From: an uncultured Bacilli bacterium
GTDB taxonomy: Bacteria > Bacillota_I > Bacilli_A > RF39 > UBA660
DNA: 64,000 nucleotides
Direction: 5' to 3'
Assembly: GCA_934102215.1 (NCBI GenBank)
Contig: CAKOSH010000003.1
Location: forward strand, 62,001-126,000
Shown: positions 1 to 8,940 of the stretch, in pieces
How the letters are laid out: every line of letters starts with the position of its first letter
How positions within the stretch are numbered: position 1 is the stretch's first letter
Made by a program: the position numbers and the translations under genes
The notes under the pieces: generated by a model
Told to the model about the DNA's origin: nothing
Seen by the model: the letters and a program-made list of their open reading frames with translations, nothing else
The model's database searches: none

Positions 1-854
1 TCTTGCGGTTCTATTTTACATGTAAGAGTATCAGCAAGTAACATTGCTTTTCGATACATTTCTCTATTAAGCTCATTTCTTCTTTTGAATTCTTCTTCTC
101 CAATATCGCTCTTCTTTTGACCTGGATATCCTCCATTTATAATAAGAGGTACAGTCGCATCATCTAAAAGAATACTATCAACTTCATCTATAATCGCATA
201 GTTAAATGCTTTACCATAGTTTTTATCATGTTTATCTGGTAAATTAAATACTCTGTCTTCTTTTTTAGTAACAGTATTATCAAGTAAATAATCAAATGCT
301 AAAGTTTTAGCAGTACCATAAACTATATCACTCTTATATATTTCACGTCTTTCATCACGAGTCATTTTATCATTACCATAAACTACTCCTGAAGTAAGTC
401 CTAATAAATCATAAACAGGTTTTGTTTCTTCAAGATCTCTTCCAATAAGATAATCATTTGCTGTAATAACATGCACACCTTTTCCATCTAAGGCATTTAA
501 ATATGCTTCAATTATTTGAATGAATGTTTTGCCTTCACCAGTTTTAACTTCAGCAATCGCACCTTCCCTCATCGCAAGAGCAGCTTCAATCTGAACATCA
601 TAAAGGCTTACACCAATAGCCCTTTCAGTTGCAAGATAACATAAAGCAGTAGCCTCTATTAATTTATCATCAACAGTACTTTTACCACTTCTTATCTCAT
701 TCATTAAACTGATGCTTCTTCTTTTAATTTCAGCAGATGTTATATTACTTTCTTTGTAAGAATTAACTCTATTTTTAACTTCTCTAACAAGTTCTCTAAT
801 TCTTTTTTGATTATTTCTTGTATAACTACCAAATATCTTATCTGTTAAACTCAT
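1..854 (-). CDS. SecA-family preprotein translocase ATPase, N-terminal 284 residues (cut by window edge)
   Basis: The visible 284 residues match the start of a SecA motor: a helical N-terminus, Walker A KTGEGKT at about residues 104-110, an ITANDYL segment, and the Walker B region IIDEVDSILLDDATVPLI. SecA uses ATP to push preproteins through SecYEG. The ATG at 854 has a good AGGTGAT ribosome-binding site. Several spots differ from housekeeping SecA: FIQI follows the P-loop, and FDYLLDN stands where nearly all SecA proteins have FDYLRDN. The linker after the first helix is also unusual. It could therefore be an accessory SecA2-type paralogue rather than the essential SecA; the missing C-terminal part would decide. 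It lies next to a surface-protein gene and a sortase. Confidence 0.85.
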   Translation of the reverse strand, partial: MSLTDKIFGSYTRNNQKRIRELVREVKNRVNSYKESNITSAEIKRRSISLMNEIRSGKSTVDDKLIEATALCYLATERAIGVSLYDVQIEAALAMREGAIAEVKTGEGKTFIQIIEAYLNALDGKGVHVITANDYLIGRDLEETKPVYDLLGLTSGVVYGNDKMTRDERREIYKSDIVYGTAKTLAFDYLLDNTVTKKEDRVFNLPDKHDKNYGKAFNYAIIDEVDSILLDDATVPLIINGGYPGQKKSDIGEEEFKRRNELNREMYRKAMLLADTLTCKIEPQ

Positions 855-965
855 ATGATCACCTATTTTCTATATAAATAATATCATTTTAAGCAACATT
901 TTTCAATAAAAATTGAATTTTAGTATACAATCATAATGATTGACTGAAATAGAAATTTAAATAAA

Positions 966-2606
966 TCAATTAGTTTTTAAAGTAAAGTATCCAGGGCTAC
1001 TTGTGCCTCCATCTATACGAGCATATTCTTTATCGATATGATTAGCATCATATTTGGTTCCTGCACCGCCTACTAGGTTTGTACTATCTTCAAACATACT
1101 AGTACTTTTAGTGGCCTTATTAGTATTAAATTTATCACTAGCATATATTGTTTTTAAATTAGCTGAATTATAAAACATACCACTCATATATATTACATTG
1201 CTTGTATCAAAATTACTTAAATCTAAAAATGAAACTTGACTTTCTCTAAACATGCTAGTCATATCAGTTACATTTTTTGTATCAAAACTGCTTAAATTTA
1301 TTGTTGTTGCCTTACTTTCCCAAAACATTCCATTCATGTTTGTTACATTGCTTGTATCAAAGCTCCTTAAATCTAGCGTTGTAGCTCTACTAGCATAAAA
1401 CATCATTCTCATATTTATTACTTTACTTGTATCAAAATTACTTAAATCTATTAATGTTACTTGACTACTTCCAAACATAAAATTCATACTAGTTACATTA
1501 CTGGTGTTAAAATTGTTTAAATCTAAAGATGAAACTTGGCTACCATAAAACATATAATCCATAGAGGTTACATTGCTAGTATCAAAATTGCTTAAATTTA
1601 AAGATGCAGCCTGACTCTCATAAAACATTAATTCCATAGTGACTACATTGCTCGTATCAAAACTGCCTAAATCTAATATTGTCGCTTGGCTTTCTCTAAA
1701 CATACCACTCATATTTGTTACATTGCTAGTATCAAAACTGCCTAAATCTAATATTGTCGCTTGGCTTTCCCAAAACATACCACTCATATTTGTTACATTG
1801 CTAGTATCAAAACTGCTTAAATCTATTGTTGCAGCCCGACTTTCTTCAAACATATAACTCATAGACACAATAGGCATATTATTTATATATGTACATAACT
1901 TGCTTGTTACTGCATTAGTGCTTACTTCGTTAGTTAATTGAACTCCCCAACCAGTAGTCGCAATATTTTGCCAACCTGACGCACTGCCTTCTTGCATATA
2001 TCTATAAGTGTATTGCCCATTTACATACTCTGCACCCTGTGTAAGATCGCCATCATATGTACAATATACAGGATTAATTGATGATTCATTTAAGCCAAGT
2101 TTTCCTTTAAATGCTTTATTTTTGTTATAATTTTGAAGCTTACCTGTATCAATAAATGTTATTTTGATTGTGTATTCTTGTGTATAACCGGGTTTTATTG
2201 GAACATTTGTTAAAATTTTTCCTTCTTTAACTACTTTTTGCGATACTGAACTACATGTTCCATCTTCTGTGTTACTTGAATTCAAATTTTTACATGTTCC
2301 TTCAATAACAAGTTCATTATTCGTAATTTCATTTACAAGTTCTTGCCACATAAGATTATAAATTACTTGTTTTGTTCCAGTGTTCTTTACTGATATTGTT
2401 TTAGTTATTGAGTCCCCTGGCATTGCTCCATCAAGTGATACTTCATTATCATCAGTAAATACTAATTCTAAATCACCTGTTGTTATCTTGTTATATTTAG
2501 CAGTATCGTTTCCAATTATATTAAGCGAAAAAAATGCTAGTGAAACTCCAATTACTGCGAATAGTATTGATATCACTAGCAATATATACATTTTCTTATC
2601 TTTCAT
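966..2606 (-). CDS. secreted surface protein: TasA/SipW-type N-terminus plus BspA-like leucine-rich repeats (DUF285)
   Basis: Residues 1-30 form a signal peptide or membrane anchor (MKDKK then a hydrophobic run to about AFFS). A camelysin/TasA-like beta domain follows (VSVKNTG-type motif, to about residue 175) and is shared with the genes at 7642-8868 and 26855-28189. From about residue 255 there are about nine copies of a 25-residue repeat of the type LDLSSFDTSNVTNMSGMF, the BspA/DUF285 leucine-rich repeat common in surface proteins of gut bacteria and mycoplasmas. The C-terminus (YARIDGG, GYFT) is the usual cap of this family. No LPXTG-like anchor is present. I start at ATG 2606 with AAGGAAG upstream; the in-frame GTG at 2615 sits on the ribosome-binding site. 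Transcription is from the poly-G promoter described next. Two repeats near 1670-1800 are almost identical in DNA, so repeat number may vary. Confidence 0.8.
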   Translation of the reverse strand: MKDKKMYILLVISILFAVIGVSLAFFSLNIIGNDTAKYNKITTGDLELVFTDDNEVSLDGAMPGDSITKTISVKNTGTKQVIYNLMWQELVNEITNNELVIEGTCKNLNSSNTEDGTCSSVSQKVVKEGKILTNVPIKPGYTQEYTIKITFIDTGKLQNYNKNKAFKGKLGLNESSINPVYCTYDGDLTQGAEYVNGQYTYRYMQEGSASGWQNIATTGWGVQLTNEVSTNAVTSKLCTYINNMPIVSMSYMFEESRAATIDLSSFDTSNVTNMSGMFWESQATILDLGSFDTSNVTNMSGMFRESQATILDLGSFDTSNVVTMELMFYESQAASLNLSNFDTSNVTSMDYMFYGSQVSSLDLNNFNTSNVTSMNFMFGSSQVTLIDLSNFDTSKVINMRMMFYASRATTLDLRSFDTSNVTNMNGMFWESKATTINLSSFDTKNVTDMTSMFRESQVSFLDLSNFDTSNVIYMSGMFYNSANLKTIYASDKFNTNKATKSTSMFEDSTNLVGGAGTKYDANHIDKEYARIDGGTSSPGYFTLKTN

Positions 2607-2634
2607 AATGATCACACTTCCTTATCTTATGATC

Positions 2635-2666
2635 ATTATAGCAAATATTACCCCCCCCGCAAGCAA
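2635..2666 (-). promoter_or_regulatory. candidate phase-variable promoter with G8 tract in the spacer (copy 1)
   Basis: Read on the minus strand there is an extended -10 box TGCTATAAT (TATAAT at 2635-2640) about 29 bases upstream of the start codon. A run of eight G (2651-2658) lies in the spacer, and TTGCTTGC sits directly upstream. Possible -35 boxes are TTGCGG (16-bp spacer) or TTGCTT (20-bp spacer). Adding or losing one G would change the spacing. The same arrangement precedes the two paralogous genes at 8868 and 28189. Confidence 0.7.
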
Positions 2667-2685
2667 ACATTTGTTCTTGTTTACC

Positions 2686-3624
2686 TTAATCTATTCTTCT
2701 ACCAACAACAACCATTAGTTTTCCTTGGTGTTTTCCAAATAGGCATGTTTGAAGAACTATTATTTTATCATCCTGATTTAATTCTACATCTGTCTTATAA
2801 ATACTTCTATTTTTTAATCTATTGAAATGTTTTAACCAATCACTATCTTTTTTATATTTTAATTTCATATGTTCTTCTGTACCCACTTTATCAGCAAGAA
2901 CTATACTAAATATTTCATATTTTAAAGTCTCATTGTCAATCTTTAATTCAATGATTCTATGTTCATCAAAATATTCTTTCTTTAAATAACCCTCTAATGT
3001 TTTAAATGGTGGATTATATTTTTTATTACTATGATTATGTCCGTATATATTAATCTGTTTACTATCTTTACTAACTCTATAATCCATAAATGTACTTCCA
3101 ATAGCACTTCTCTTTTTACTTAATGAATATTTTAAATAATATTGGTTATCTTTAGTTTAAACTACTGGAGTATATATTTCATCATCAATACTTAAAATTC
3201 CAATAACATCATTATTATTGTATTTTTTCTTTAAATCATTTATTTCTTCTTCTACTGTTTTCTTTGGAACTTCTATATCTGAAGCAGGTTTAACTAATTT
3301 ACTTTCATTAATTTCTATTATTGTTTTTTCTTCTTCTTTTCTCTTTTGAATTAACAATACAAAACTAACTACCACTATTATAGATAAAATAACTATTAAT
3401 ATATTAAATATAAGATTTCTTTTGTTATCTTTTTTAATATCTTTTGAATTAGTTTTCTTTGTTGATTTATTATTTACTTTACTACTAGAAACTCTCTTTG
3501 CTGAACTTGCTTTTGTTTTGTTATTTGTTATCTTCTTTGCTGAAGATACTTTTGCTTTATTACTTGTAGTTTTCCTTAATGTAGTTACTTTCTTAGTAGT
3601 ATTATTCTTTTTATTATTTGTCAA
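2686..3624 (-). pseudogene. class B sortase interrupted by one in-frame TAA codon
   Basis: The upstream part (3624-3157, TTG start with GAGGTGTGA) has a Lys/Ser/Thr-rich cytoplasmic tail, one membrane helix at about residues 68-90 and the beginning of a sortase fold (IGILSIDDEIYTPVV). It ends in TAA at 3159-3157. The same frame stays open for 23 more codons (TKDNQYYLKYS...) and runs straight into a 133-residue reading frame from ATG 3087. That part holds the catalytic His (YGHN), Cys (LQTC) and Arg (VVVGRR) of class B sortases. A CAA-to-TAA change at the position where related enzymes read VVQ would explain the break. Sortase B joins NPQTN-like proteins to the wall. The second half has an ATG but no membrane anchor, so function is doubtful unless the stop is read through. 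Confidence 0.85.
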
Positions 3625-3631
3625 TCACACC

Positions 3632-6517
3632 TCACATTTGAAACATGCCATATACTATTAACTGATATGATTCATCCCTTTTTTCTACTTTAGCATTAAC
3701 TTTATATACTTTATTTTTATTAAGTTCAGTAACTTTTAATAAGGCATCACTAAACATTACGGCCTCTATACTTCCATACTCATCACTAAATTTCAAGAAA
3801 CACATATTATCATTATTACGTGTTTTTATCATTCTAGTATCTTCTAAAAATAATATAAGACTTATTACTTTATTATAATATTTAGATATATCATCTAATT
3901 TAACATAGCCTTCTCTTATATATTTAGTAACAGGATGTCTTGATAAATAGAATCCATAATTATTTATTTCATTATCAATAGTTTCAATAGAATCATAATC
4001 ATCTATATCATTAACTATAGGAGCATTATCCATAACAACACCTAAATCTTTACATAACATAGCATAATTAATTATTTCATCTAATATTTCTATTGTAGCT
4101 TTCTTATTAATACCAAAACTATCAAAAGCGCCACATAATATTAATGATATAACTACTCTTTTATTAATATTTTTACTATAACATCTTATCATGAAGTCAT
4201 TAAATGATTTAAATTCACCTTTACTTCTTTCTCTTAATATATCTTCACTTACTATATTAGATATATTTTTTATTGAATTAAATGGTAATACAAGATAATT
4301 ATTATATATTACAAATTCTTTATCACTTCTATTTATATCTACTTTTAAGAAACGTATTCCTAGTTTCTTAGATTCTTCAATATAATCTTTTATCTTATCA
4401 CTAGATATATTCATATTAAGTAAATTTCTCATGAAATATTTAGTATAATTACTCTTTAGATAAGCCATTTGATATGCGACTAATGAATACACTACTGAAT
4501 GTGATTTATTAAATCCATATGAAGAGAACTTTATAATTAAATCATATAATTCATTTCCTATTTTTTCATCATAACCATGTTCTATAACACCACTTATAAA
4601 TTTAGATTTATTTTTCTCTATTACATCTGCTTTCTTTTTAGACATTGCTCTTCTTATAAGGTCTGCTTCTGCATAAGTATATCCACCAATTATTCTTAAT
4701 ATTTCAAGTACTTGCTCTTGATAAATAATAATACCATATGTACTTCTAAGTATTGGTTCTAATTCTTTTACTAAGTATGTTACTTTCTTTTTACCTTCTT
4801 TTCTTAATATATATTCCCCTATCATATCTCTAGGACCAGGTCTATATAAAGCAATCGCATCAACTAAAGTATTAAAATTATCTACTTTAAGTTGTCTTAA
4901 GAAATTTTTCATACCACTGCTTTCAAATTGAAATATACCAGTAGTATAAGCATTCTTAAATAGATTCAATGTATTTATATCATTAAGTGGTATATTATTT
5001 AAATCAATATTAATATTATCTTTCTTTATATCATTTACTATATTAGATATAGTATTAAGATTCTTTATAGATAAGAAATCCATCTTTAGAAGTCCTAAAG
5101 ATTCAATATATTCCATACTATAACCTGTAAGTATAACATTATTGCTTTTATATAAAGGCATAAAATTATAAAGAGATACATCACTTATAACAACACCAGC
5201 AGTATGCATACTTGTATTCTTTTTAAGACCACATAATTTATAACAACAATTCACTAAATACTTGATATTATTATTTTTATTTATTAAATTCATAAATGAT
5301 TTATTATCTTGAAGTGATATAAAATCTTTCTCATTATTAATAGTTTTACATATATTATCTATAACAATATTCTCATATTTTAAAACACGGCCCATATCTC
5401 TTATTATTTGTTTAGGTAACATTGTATTAAATGATATAATTCTAGCAGTCTTATCGTGGCCATATTTATTACTTACATATTCAATTACATCATCTCTTTT
5501 AGTATTATCAAAATCTATATCTATATCAGGCATAGTAATTCTATCAGGATTTAAAAATCTTTCAAATATAAGATTATACTTTAAAGGATCTACATTTATT
5601 ATACCTAAACTATAATTAACTAAAGAAGCAGCACCACTTCCTCTACCAGGACCTACATATATATTATGCTTTTTAGCATATAAAACAAAATCATAAACTA
5701 TTAAGAAATAGTCTACAAAGTTCATCTTTTCTATTACTGATAATTCATACATAAGTCTATTTTTATATATATCAGGTACATTATTATTAAGTCTTTTCTC
5801 TAGCCCCTTTTTAGCGAGTGCTTTTAAGAAGGATAATGAATTATCATTATATACTGGTATATGTAATTCTTTACTTGGTGGTTCTATATCTATGAGACTT
5901 GCAAATTCTATTGTTGTATTAGTATCACTTTCACTTATATTTAATCTAAAATTACTATCATATATATTTATTTTATCATCAATAGTTTTACCTTCATCAA
6001 TATATTTTAAGTATTTAAAAGTCTCTTTATCTTCTTCATTAAAATATCTTATAAGGTCCATATATACTATATTATCAGTTAATTTTAATGCTTCTTCTTT
6101 TAATTTAGATGTATGGTATTTAATATAAACATTATCAAAATATTTACTTACTAGAGGATAATGTTTTCCATTTGTAACAATTATTAAATCACTTGAATTA
6201 TCTTTTATATAATCTATATCAATATTATCTTCTATATTTTTATGAGATACTATTTTAAATAAATTAATAAGTCCATTATAGTTTTTGGCATACATAAGCA
6301 TATACATATCATTAACTATTATTTCTGCTCCTATAATAGGTTTTATATTGTTTTTATTACATTCATTAATGAATTCCATTGTTCCAAACATATTAGGATC
6401 TGTTATACCAAGTGCATATATTTCTTTCTTTAATGCAAAAGAAATAAGATCTTTTATTCTTATTAAACTATTCATTAAATCATATTCAGTTTTTATATTT
6501 AGTGGTATATATCTCAT
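3632..6517 (-). CDS. dnaE: DNA polymerase III subunit alpha, DnaE type
   Basis: This is a C-family replicative polymerase. An N-terminal PHP-like domain (about residues 1-210) is followed by the palm motifs GPGRGSGAASLV (about 290) and PDIDIDFD (about 332, catalytic aspartates). Further on come fingers segments such as ALYRPGPR and IYQEQV, and a C-terminal OB fold ending in YGMFQM. About 961 residues makes it shorter than the usual 1,100 for Bacillota DnaE. In the PHP domain the usual TDHGNMFG motif reads TDPNMFG, so a metal-binding His is lost and proofreading by this domain is unlikely. The ATG at 6517 has GAGGGA at good spacing; an upstream in-frame TTG does not. The TGA stop overlaps the ribosome-binding site of the sortase gene downstream. 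Confidence 0.93.
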   Translation of the reverse strand: MRYIPLNIKTEYDLMNSLIRIKDLISFALKKEIYALGITDPNMFGTMEFINECNKNNIKPIIGAEIIVNDMYMLMYAKNYNGLINLFKIVSHKNIEDNIDIDYIKDNSSDLIIVTNGKHYPLVSKYFDNVYIKYHTSKLKEEALKLTDNIVYMDLIRYFNEEDKETFKYLKYIDEGKTIDDKINIYDSNFRLNISESDTNTTIEFASLIDIEPPSKELHIPVYNDNSLSFLKALAKKGLEKRLNNNVPDIYKNRLMYELSVIEKMNFVDYFLIVYDFVLYAKKHNIYVGPGRGSGAASLVNYSLGIINVDPLKYNLIFERFLNPDRITMPDIDIDFDNTKRDDVIEYVSNKYGHDKTARIISFNTMLPKQIIRDMGRVLKYENIVIDNICKTINNEKDFISLQDNKSFMNLINKNNNIKYLVNCCYKLCGLKKNTSMHTAGVVISDVSLYNFMPLYKSNNVILTGYSMEYIESLGLLKMDFLSIKNLNTISNIVNDIKKDNINIDLNNIPLNDINTLNLFKNAYTTGIFQFESSGMKNFLRQLKVDNFNTLVDAIALYRPGPRDMIGEYILRKEGKKKVTYLVKELEPILRSTYGIIIYQEQVLEILRIIGGYTYAEADLIRRAMSKKKADVIEKNKSKFISGVIEHGYDEKIGNELYDLIIKFSSYGFNKSHSVVYSLVAYQMAYLKSNYTKYFMRNLLNMNISSDKIKDYIEESKKLGIRFLKVDINRSDKEFVIYNNYLVLPFNSIKNISNIVSEDILRERSKGEFKSFNDFMIRCYSKNINKRVVISLILCGAFDSFGINKKATIEILDEIINYAMLCKDLGVVMDNAPIVNDIDDYDSIETIDNEINNYGFYLSRHPVTKYIREGYVKLDDISKYYNKVISLILFLEDTRMIKTRNNDNMCFLKFSDEYGSIEAVMFSDALLKVTELNKNKVYKVNAKVEKRDESYQLIVYGMFQM

Positions 6518-6576
6518 TTCTTCCCTCAATTTAATTATACAATATTTAATACAAAAGAAAAAGTAGGAAGTCCTAC

Positions 6577-7026
6577 TTAATATTTATTATCTATATCACT
6601 AAAGTCAACATTATCTATTTCTTCTATAACTTCTAATTGATTTTCTATTATTTGTCTTAGTCTTCTCTTTAGTACATTAGTATTTCTTTTTAATTGATCA
6701 GCATGATTTTGAGCTTTTTCTGCTTTTAATAAAGCATCATTTATTATTCTACTAGCATTATGTCTTGCCTCTGTAATAAGAGCATCTGCTTCTTTTCTAG
6801 CACTGCTTTTGATTTGATCTCCAGCAGTTTCAGCAGTGAATATCGCTCTATTCATAGAGTCCTCTATTCTCTCATAATACTGTATTTTTTCTCTTAACAG
6901 TCTATTTTGTTCTTCAGTTTTCTTACTTTTATTTAGTAAGACTTCATAATTATTTATGATATCATCTATACATTTATGTACTTGATTTTTATCATAACCA
7001 TGAAAAACTGTATCAAATTTTCTCAT
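6577..7026 (-). CDS. divIVA: DivIVA-family cell-division/polarity protein
   Basis: The N-terminus (RKFDTVFHGYDKNQVHKCID) is the DivIVA/GpsB membrane-curvature-binding motif and is followed by a long coiled coil (about residues 25-140). These proteins collect at division sites and poles and recruit Min and other partners. At 149 residues it is slightly short for DivIVA. I start at ATG 7026, preceded by GAGGTG; an in-frame GTG three codons upstream lies on that site. sepF lies immediately upstream and is co-oriented, the usual SepF-DivIVA neighbourhood, although the ylmE/yggT/ylmH genes normally between them are absent. Confidence 0.9.
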   Translation of the reverse strand: MRKFDTVFHGYDKNQVHKCIDDIINNYEVLLNKSKKTEEQNRLLREKIQYYERIEDSMNRAIFTAETAGDQIKSSARKEADALITEARHNASRIINDALLKAEKAQNHADQLKRNTNVLKRRLRQIIENQLEVIEEIDNVDFSDIDNKY

Positions 7027-7061
7027 GCTTTTCACCTCAAATATTTTATACTATATATTAA

Positions 7062-7454
7062 TTACCATTCATTCATATCGTCTTTTTTACTTGTCTTTTT
7101 ACTTTCTTCTTCTGAAATATTTCCTTCTATTTCAAACCCTTTAGGAGCACAAATAACAATACCAGGGCCAAGTTTTTGCATAGTACCTTCTATTGCGTAG
7201 ATAATACCATTTAAAAAGTCCATTATTCTTTTTGATACATCACTTGTTACTCTTTTAAAGTTTACTACTACTTGATTATTTGTTTTTAAGTAGTCTGCTA
7301 TTTGTTGTGCTTCAGAAAATGCTCTTGGCTCAACAAGAATAGTTTTATTTTTAATTTCTTTATTATTACTCTTTTTAGGTGATTCTTTTATTTCATAATC
7401 AGTTGTTTCTGGTTCTTCTTCACCAGTAAATATTTCTTTTAATTTGAATGCCAC
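7062..7454 (-). CDS. sepF: cell division protein SepF
   Basis: The C-terminal domain (about residues 40-115) has the SepF pattern: VEPRAFSEAQQIADYL, VVVNFKRV, RIMDFLNGIIYAIEGTMQKLG and a VICAPKGF end. A short charged linker follows the N-terminal membrane-binding helix (AFKLKEIF). SepF ties FtsZ filaments to the membrane. The start is GTG 7454 with GGAGG ten bases upstream. It precedes divIVA by 35 bp and is probably co-transcribed with it. Confidence 0.92.
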   Translation of the reverse strand: MAFKLKEIFTGEEEPETTDYEIKESPKKSNNKEIKNKTILVEPRAFSEAQQIADYLKTNNQVVVNFKRVTSDVSKRIMDFLNGIIYAIEGTMQKLGPGIVICAPKGFEIEGNISEEESKKTSKKDDMNEW

Positions 7455-7580
7455 TTTTATATTCCTCCTTATTATTTATACAAATACATTTTAACATAAA
7501 TATTTTTTAGTAGCAATAAATATTTCAAAATTCATAATAAATCAACATTATTATACAATAATATACATATTTTTGATAGA

Positions 7581-7622
7581 AAAATATTTCAAAGTTTATG
7601 GTTTTGCTTTGAAATATTGTTT
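7581..7622. terminator. bidirectional terminator between surface gene and sepF/divIVA region
   Basis: A 12-bp perfect stem (AATATTTCAAAG / CTTTGAAATATT, 7583-7594 with 7607-7618) has T-rich flanks on both strands (GTTTTTT on plus, TTTTTC on minus). It lies just downstream of the gene ending at 7642. Confidence 0.75.
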
Positions 7623-7641
7623 TTTAGATTTATTTATTAGG

Positions 7642-8868
7642 TTAGCCAATGCGGAAAGCTGGAGAAACACCATATACTCCAACTGCATTGGAATTACTAT
7701 ATCTCCCAGTATTGCTCATGCGATAAAAAATATAGGCCATATTTGCAACAGCTGAACGTGTCCACCAGTATGTAGCACTTGTTCCGTTTTTCTTTATTGC
7801 TCCACTATATTTGCTAGTTGTAACTCCTAAATTTGTATAATAGTCTAATGTTCTTGTTAAATCTTTTGATGACTCGTTAGTACTAGACCAATTAGTATAT
7901 ATTTCTTTTGTTGATAATAAATATAGTTTGTCACTTGATATAAAATTTTCCACATCTTTTTTACCATGACTCGATACTACTGTTGTATCTATTATTACAT
8001 TTTTTAAATCAGGTGGTAATGAATTATATATATCATTATTTATAAATGCTCTCATACTTGTTGCTGGCCAACCACCTAGACTTGTATTTGTAACATTTAT
8101 ATTATGTGTTGTTATAATATCAGCAAACTCTAATACTAATCCACATGCTGTCTGTGAAAATCCTTCTGTACTACATTCGCTTGGCGTTGATGTGTTTGCT
8201 ATACGAATGGTATGTGTTCCATAATCGTCCAAATTTATTTCTTTTGTATCGCCCACATTATAATTACTTATTTCGCCAATTTGTACAAGTGCTTGAATAG
8301 TTTCCCACGAATCCTCTTTAAAAGAAATTGAAGTTGGTTTTTCATATTCTTCTATGCCTAATACACCACTAAATAATTTGTTTTTATTGTAATTTTGTGA
8401 TTCTCCTGTATCTATAAATGTTATTTTTATGCTATATTCATGTGTGTGTCCCGGTTGAATTGGTATATTTGAGATAATTTTTCCTTCTGCAACTGATTTA
8501 TTTGGTATAGATTCACAAGTTCCTTCTTCCATATTATTTGAATTTAAGCTTTTACATTCTCCTTCAATAGTTAATTCATTTTTTATAATTTCATTTGTTA
8601 ATTTTTGCCATATAAGGTTATAATTTATTTCATTATTACCAGTATTTTTTACTGTAAATGTTTTTGTTACCAAATCGCCTGGAAATGCATTATCTAATAT
8701 TATTTCATTAGTGTCATTAAAAGTTAATTCTAAAGAACCAGTTGTTACTTTATTATTTTTAGCTGTGTCATTTCCTAAAACTTTTAATGAAAAAAATGCT
8801 AGTGAAACACCAACTACTGTGAATAGTAACGATATCACTAGCAATATATATATCATCTTTTTTTGCAT
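7642..8868 (-). CDS. secreted protein: TasA/SipW-type N-terminus plus DUF6273-like C-terminus
   Basis: The first 30 residues (MQKKMIYILLV...AFFS) and the following beta domain (to about residue 175) are clear paralogues of the N-termini encoded at 966-2606 and 26855-28189. The C-terminal half (VGDTKEINLDDYGTHTIRIAN ... YWWTRSAV ... GVSPAFRIG) fits DUF6273, found in many secreted proteins of gut Bacillota; its function is unknown. There is no sorting motif. I chose ATG 8868 because GAGG lies 12 bases upstream; longer in-frame starts would overlap the promoter. Family members with such N-termini are usually processed by a SipW-type signal peptidase and may assemble into fibres; that is inference here, and no sipW is in the window. 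Confidence 0.75.
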   Translation of the reverse strand: MQKKMIYILLVISLLFTVVGVSLAFFSLKVLGNDTAKNNKVTTGSLELTFNDTNEIILDNAFPGDLVTKTFTVKNTGNNEINYNLIWQKLTNEIIKNELTIEGECKSLNSNNMEEGTCESIPNKSVAEGKIISNIPIQPGHTHEYSIKITFIDTGESQNYNKNKLFSGVLGIEEYEKPTSISFKEDSWETIQALVQIGEISNYNVGDTKEINLDDYGTHTIRIANTSTPSECSTEGFSQTACGLVLEFADIITTHNINVTNTSLGGWPATSMRAFINNDIYNSLPPDLKNVIIDTTVVSSHGKKDVENFISSDKLYLLSTKEIYTNWSSTNESSKDLTRTLDYYTNLGVTTSKYSGAIKKNGTSATYWWTRSAVANMAYIFYRMSNTGRYSNSNAVGVYGVSPAFRIG

Positions 8869-8893
8869 AAATCTTACCATCCTCACGGTAATT

Positions 8894-8925
8894 ATTATAG
8901 CATATATTACCCCCCCCGCAAGCAA
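8894..8925 (-). promoter_or_regulatory. candidate phase-variable promoter with G8 tract (copy 2)
   Basis: On the minus strand an extended -10 TGCTATAAT (TATAAT at 8894-8899) is preceded by TAATATA and G8 (8910-8917), then TTGCTTGC. The layout is identical to copy 1: 10 bases from tract to -10, with TTGCGG or TTGCTT as the -35 candidate. It drives the gene starting at 8868. Confidence 0.7.
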
Positions 8926-8940
8926 ACAAATGCTCGCGTT

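Noticed and set aside
1195..1860. Regular 75-bp DNA repeats that look like an array
   Set aside because: They encode the 25-residue leucine-rich repeat in frame; this is not a CRISPR array or a non-coding satellite.
3157..3159. Reassigned TAA codon as explanation for the split sortase
   Set aside because: TAA ends many intact genes in the window, so the stop is genuine rather than a code change.
7573..7755. Plus-strand frame over the surface gene end
   Set aside because: It is antisense to the conserved DUF6273-like coding sequence and covers a terminator.
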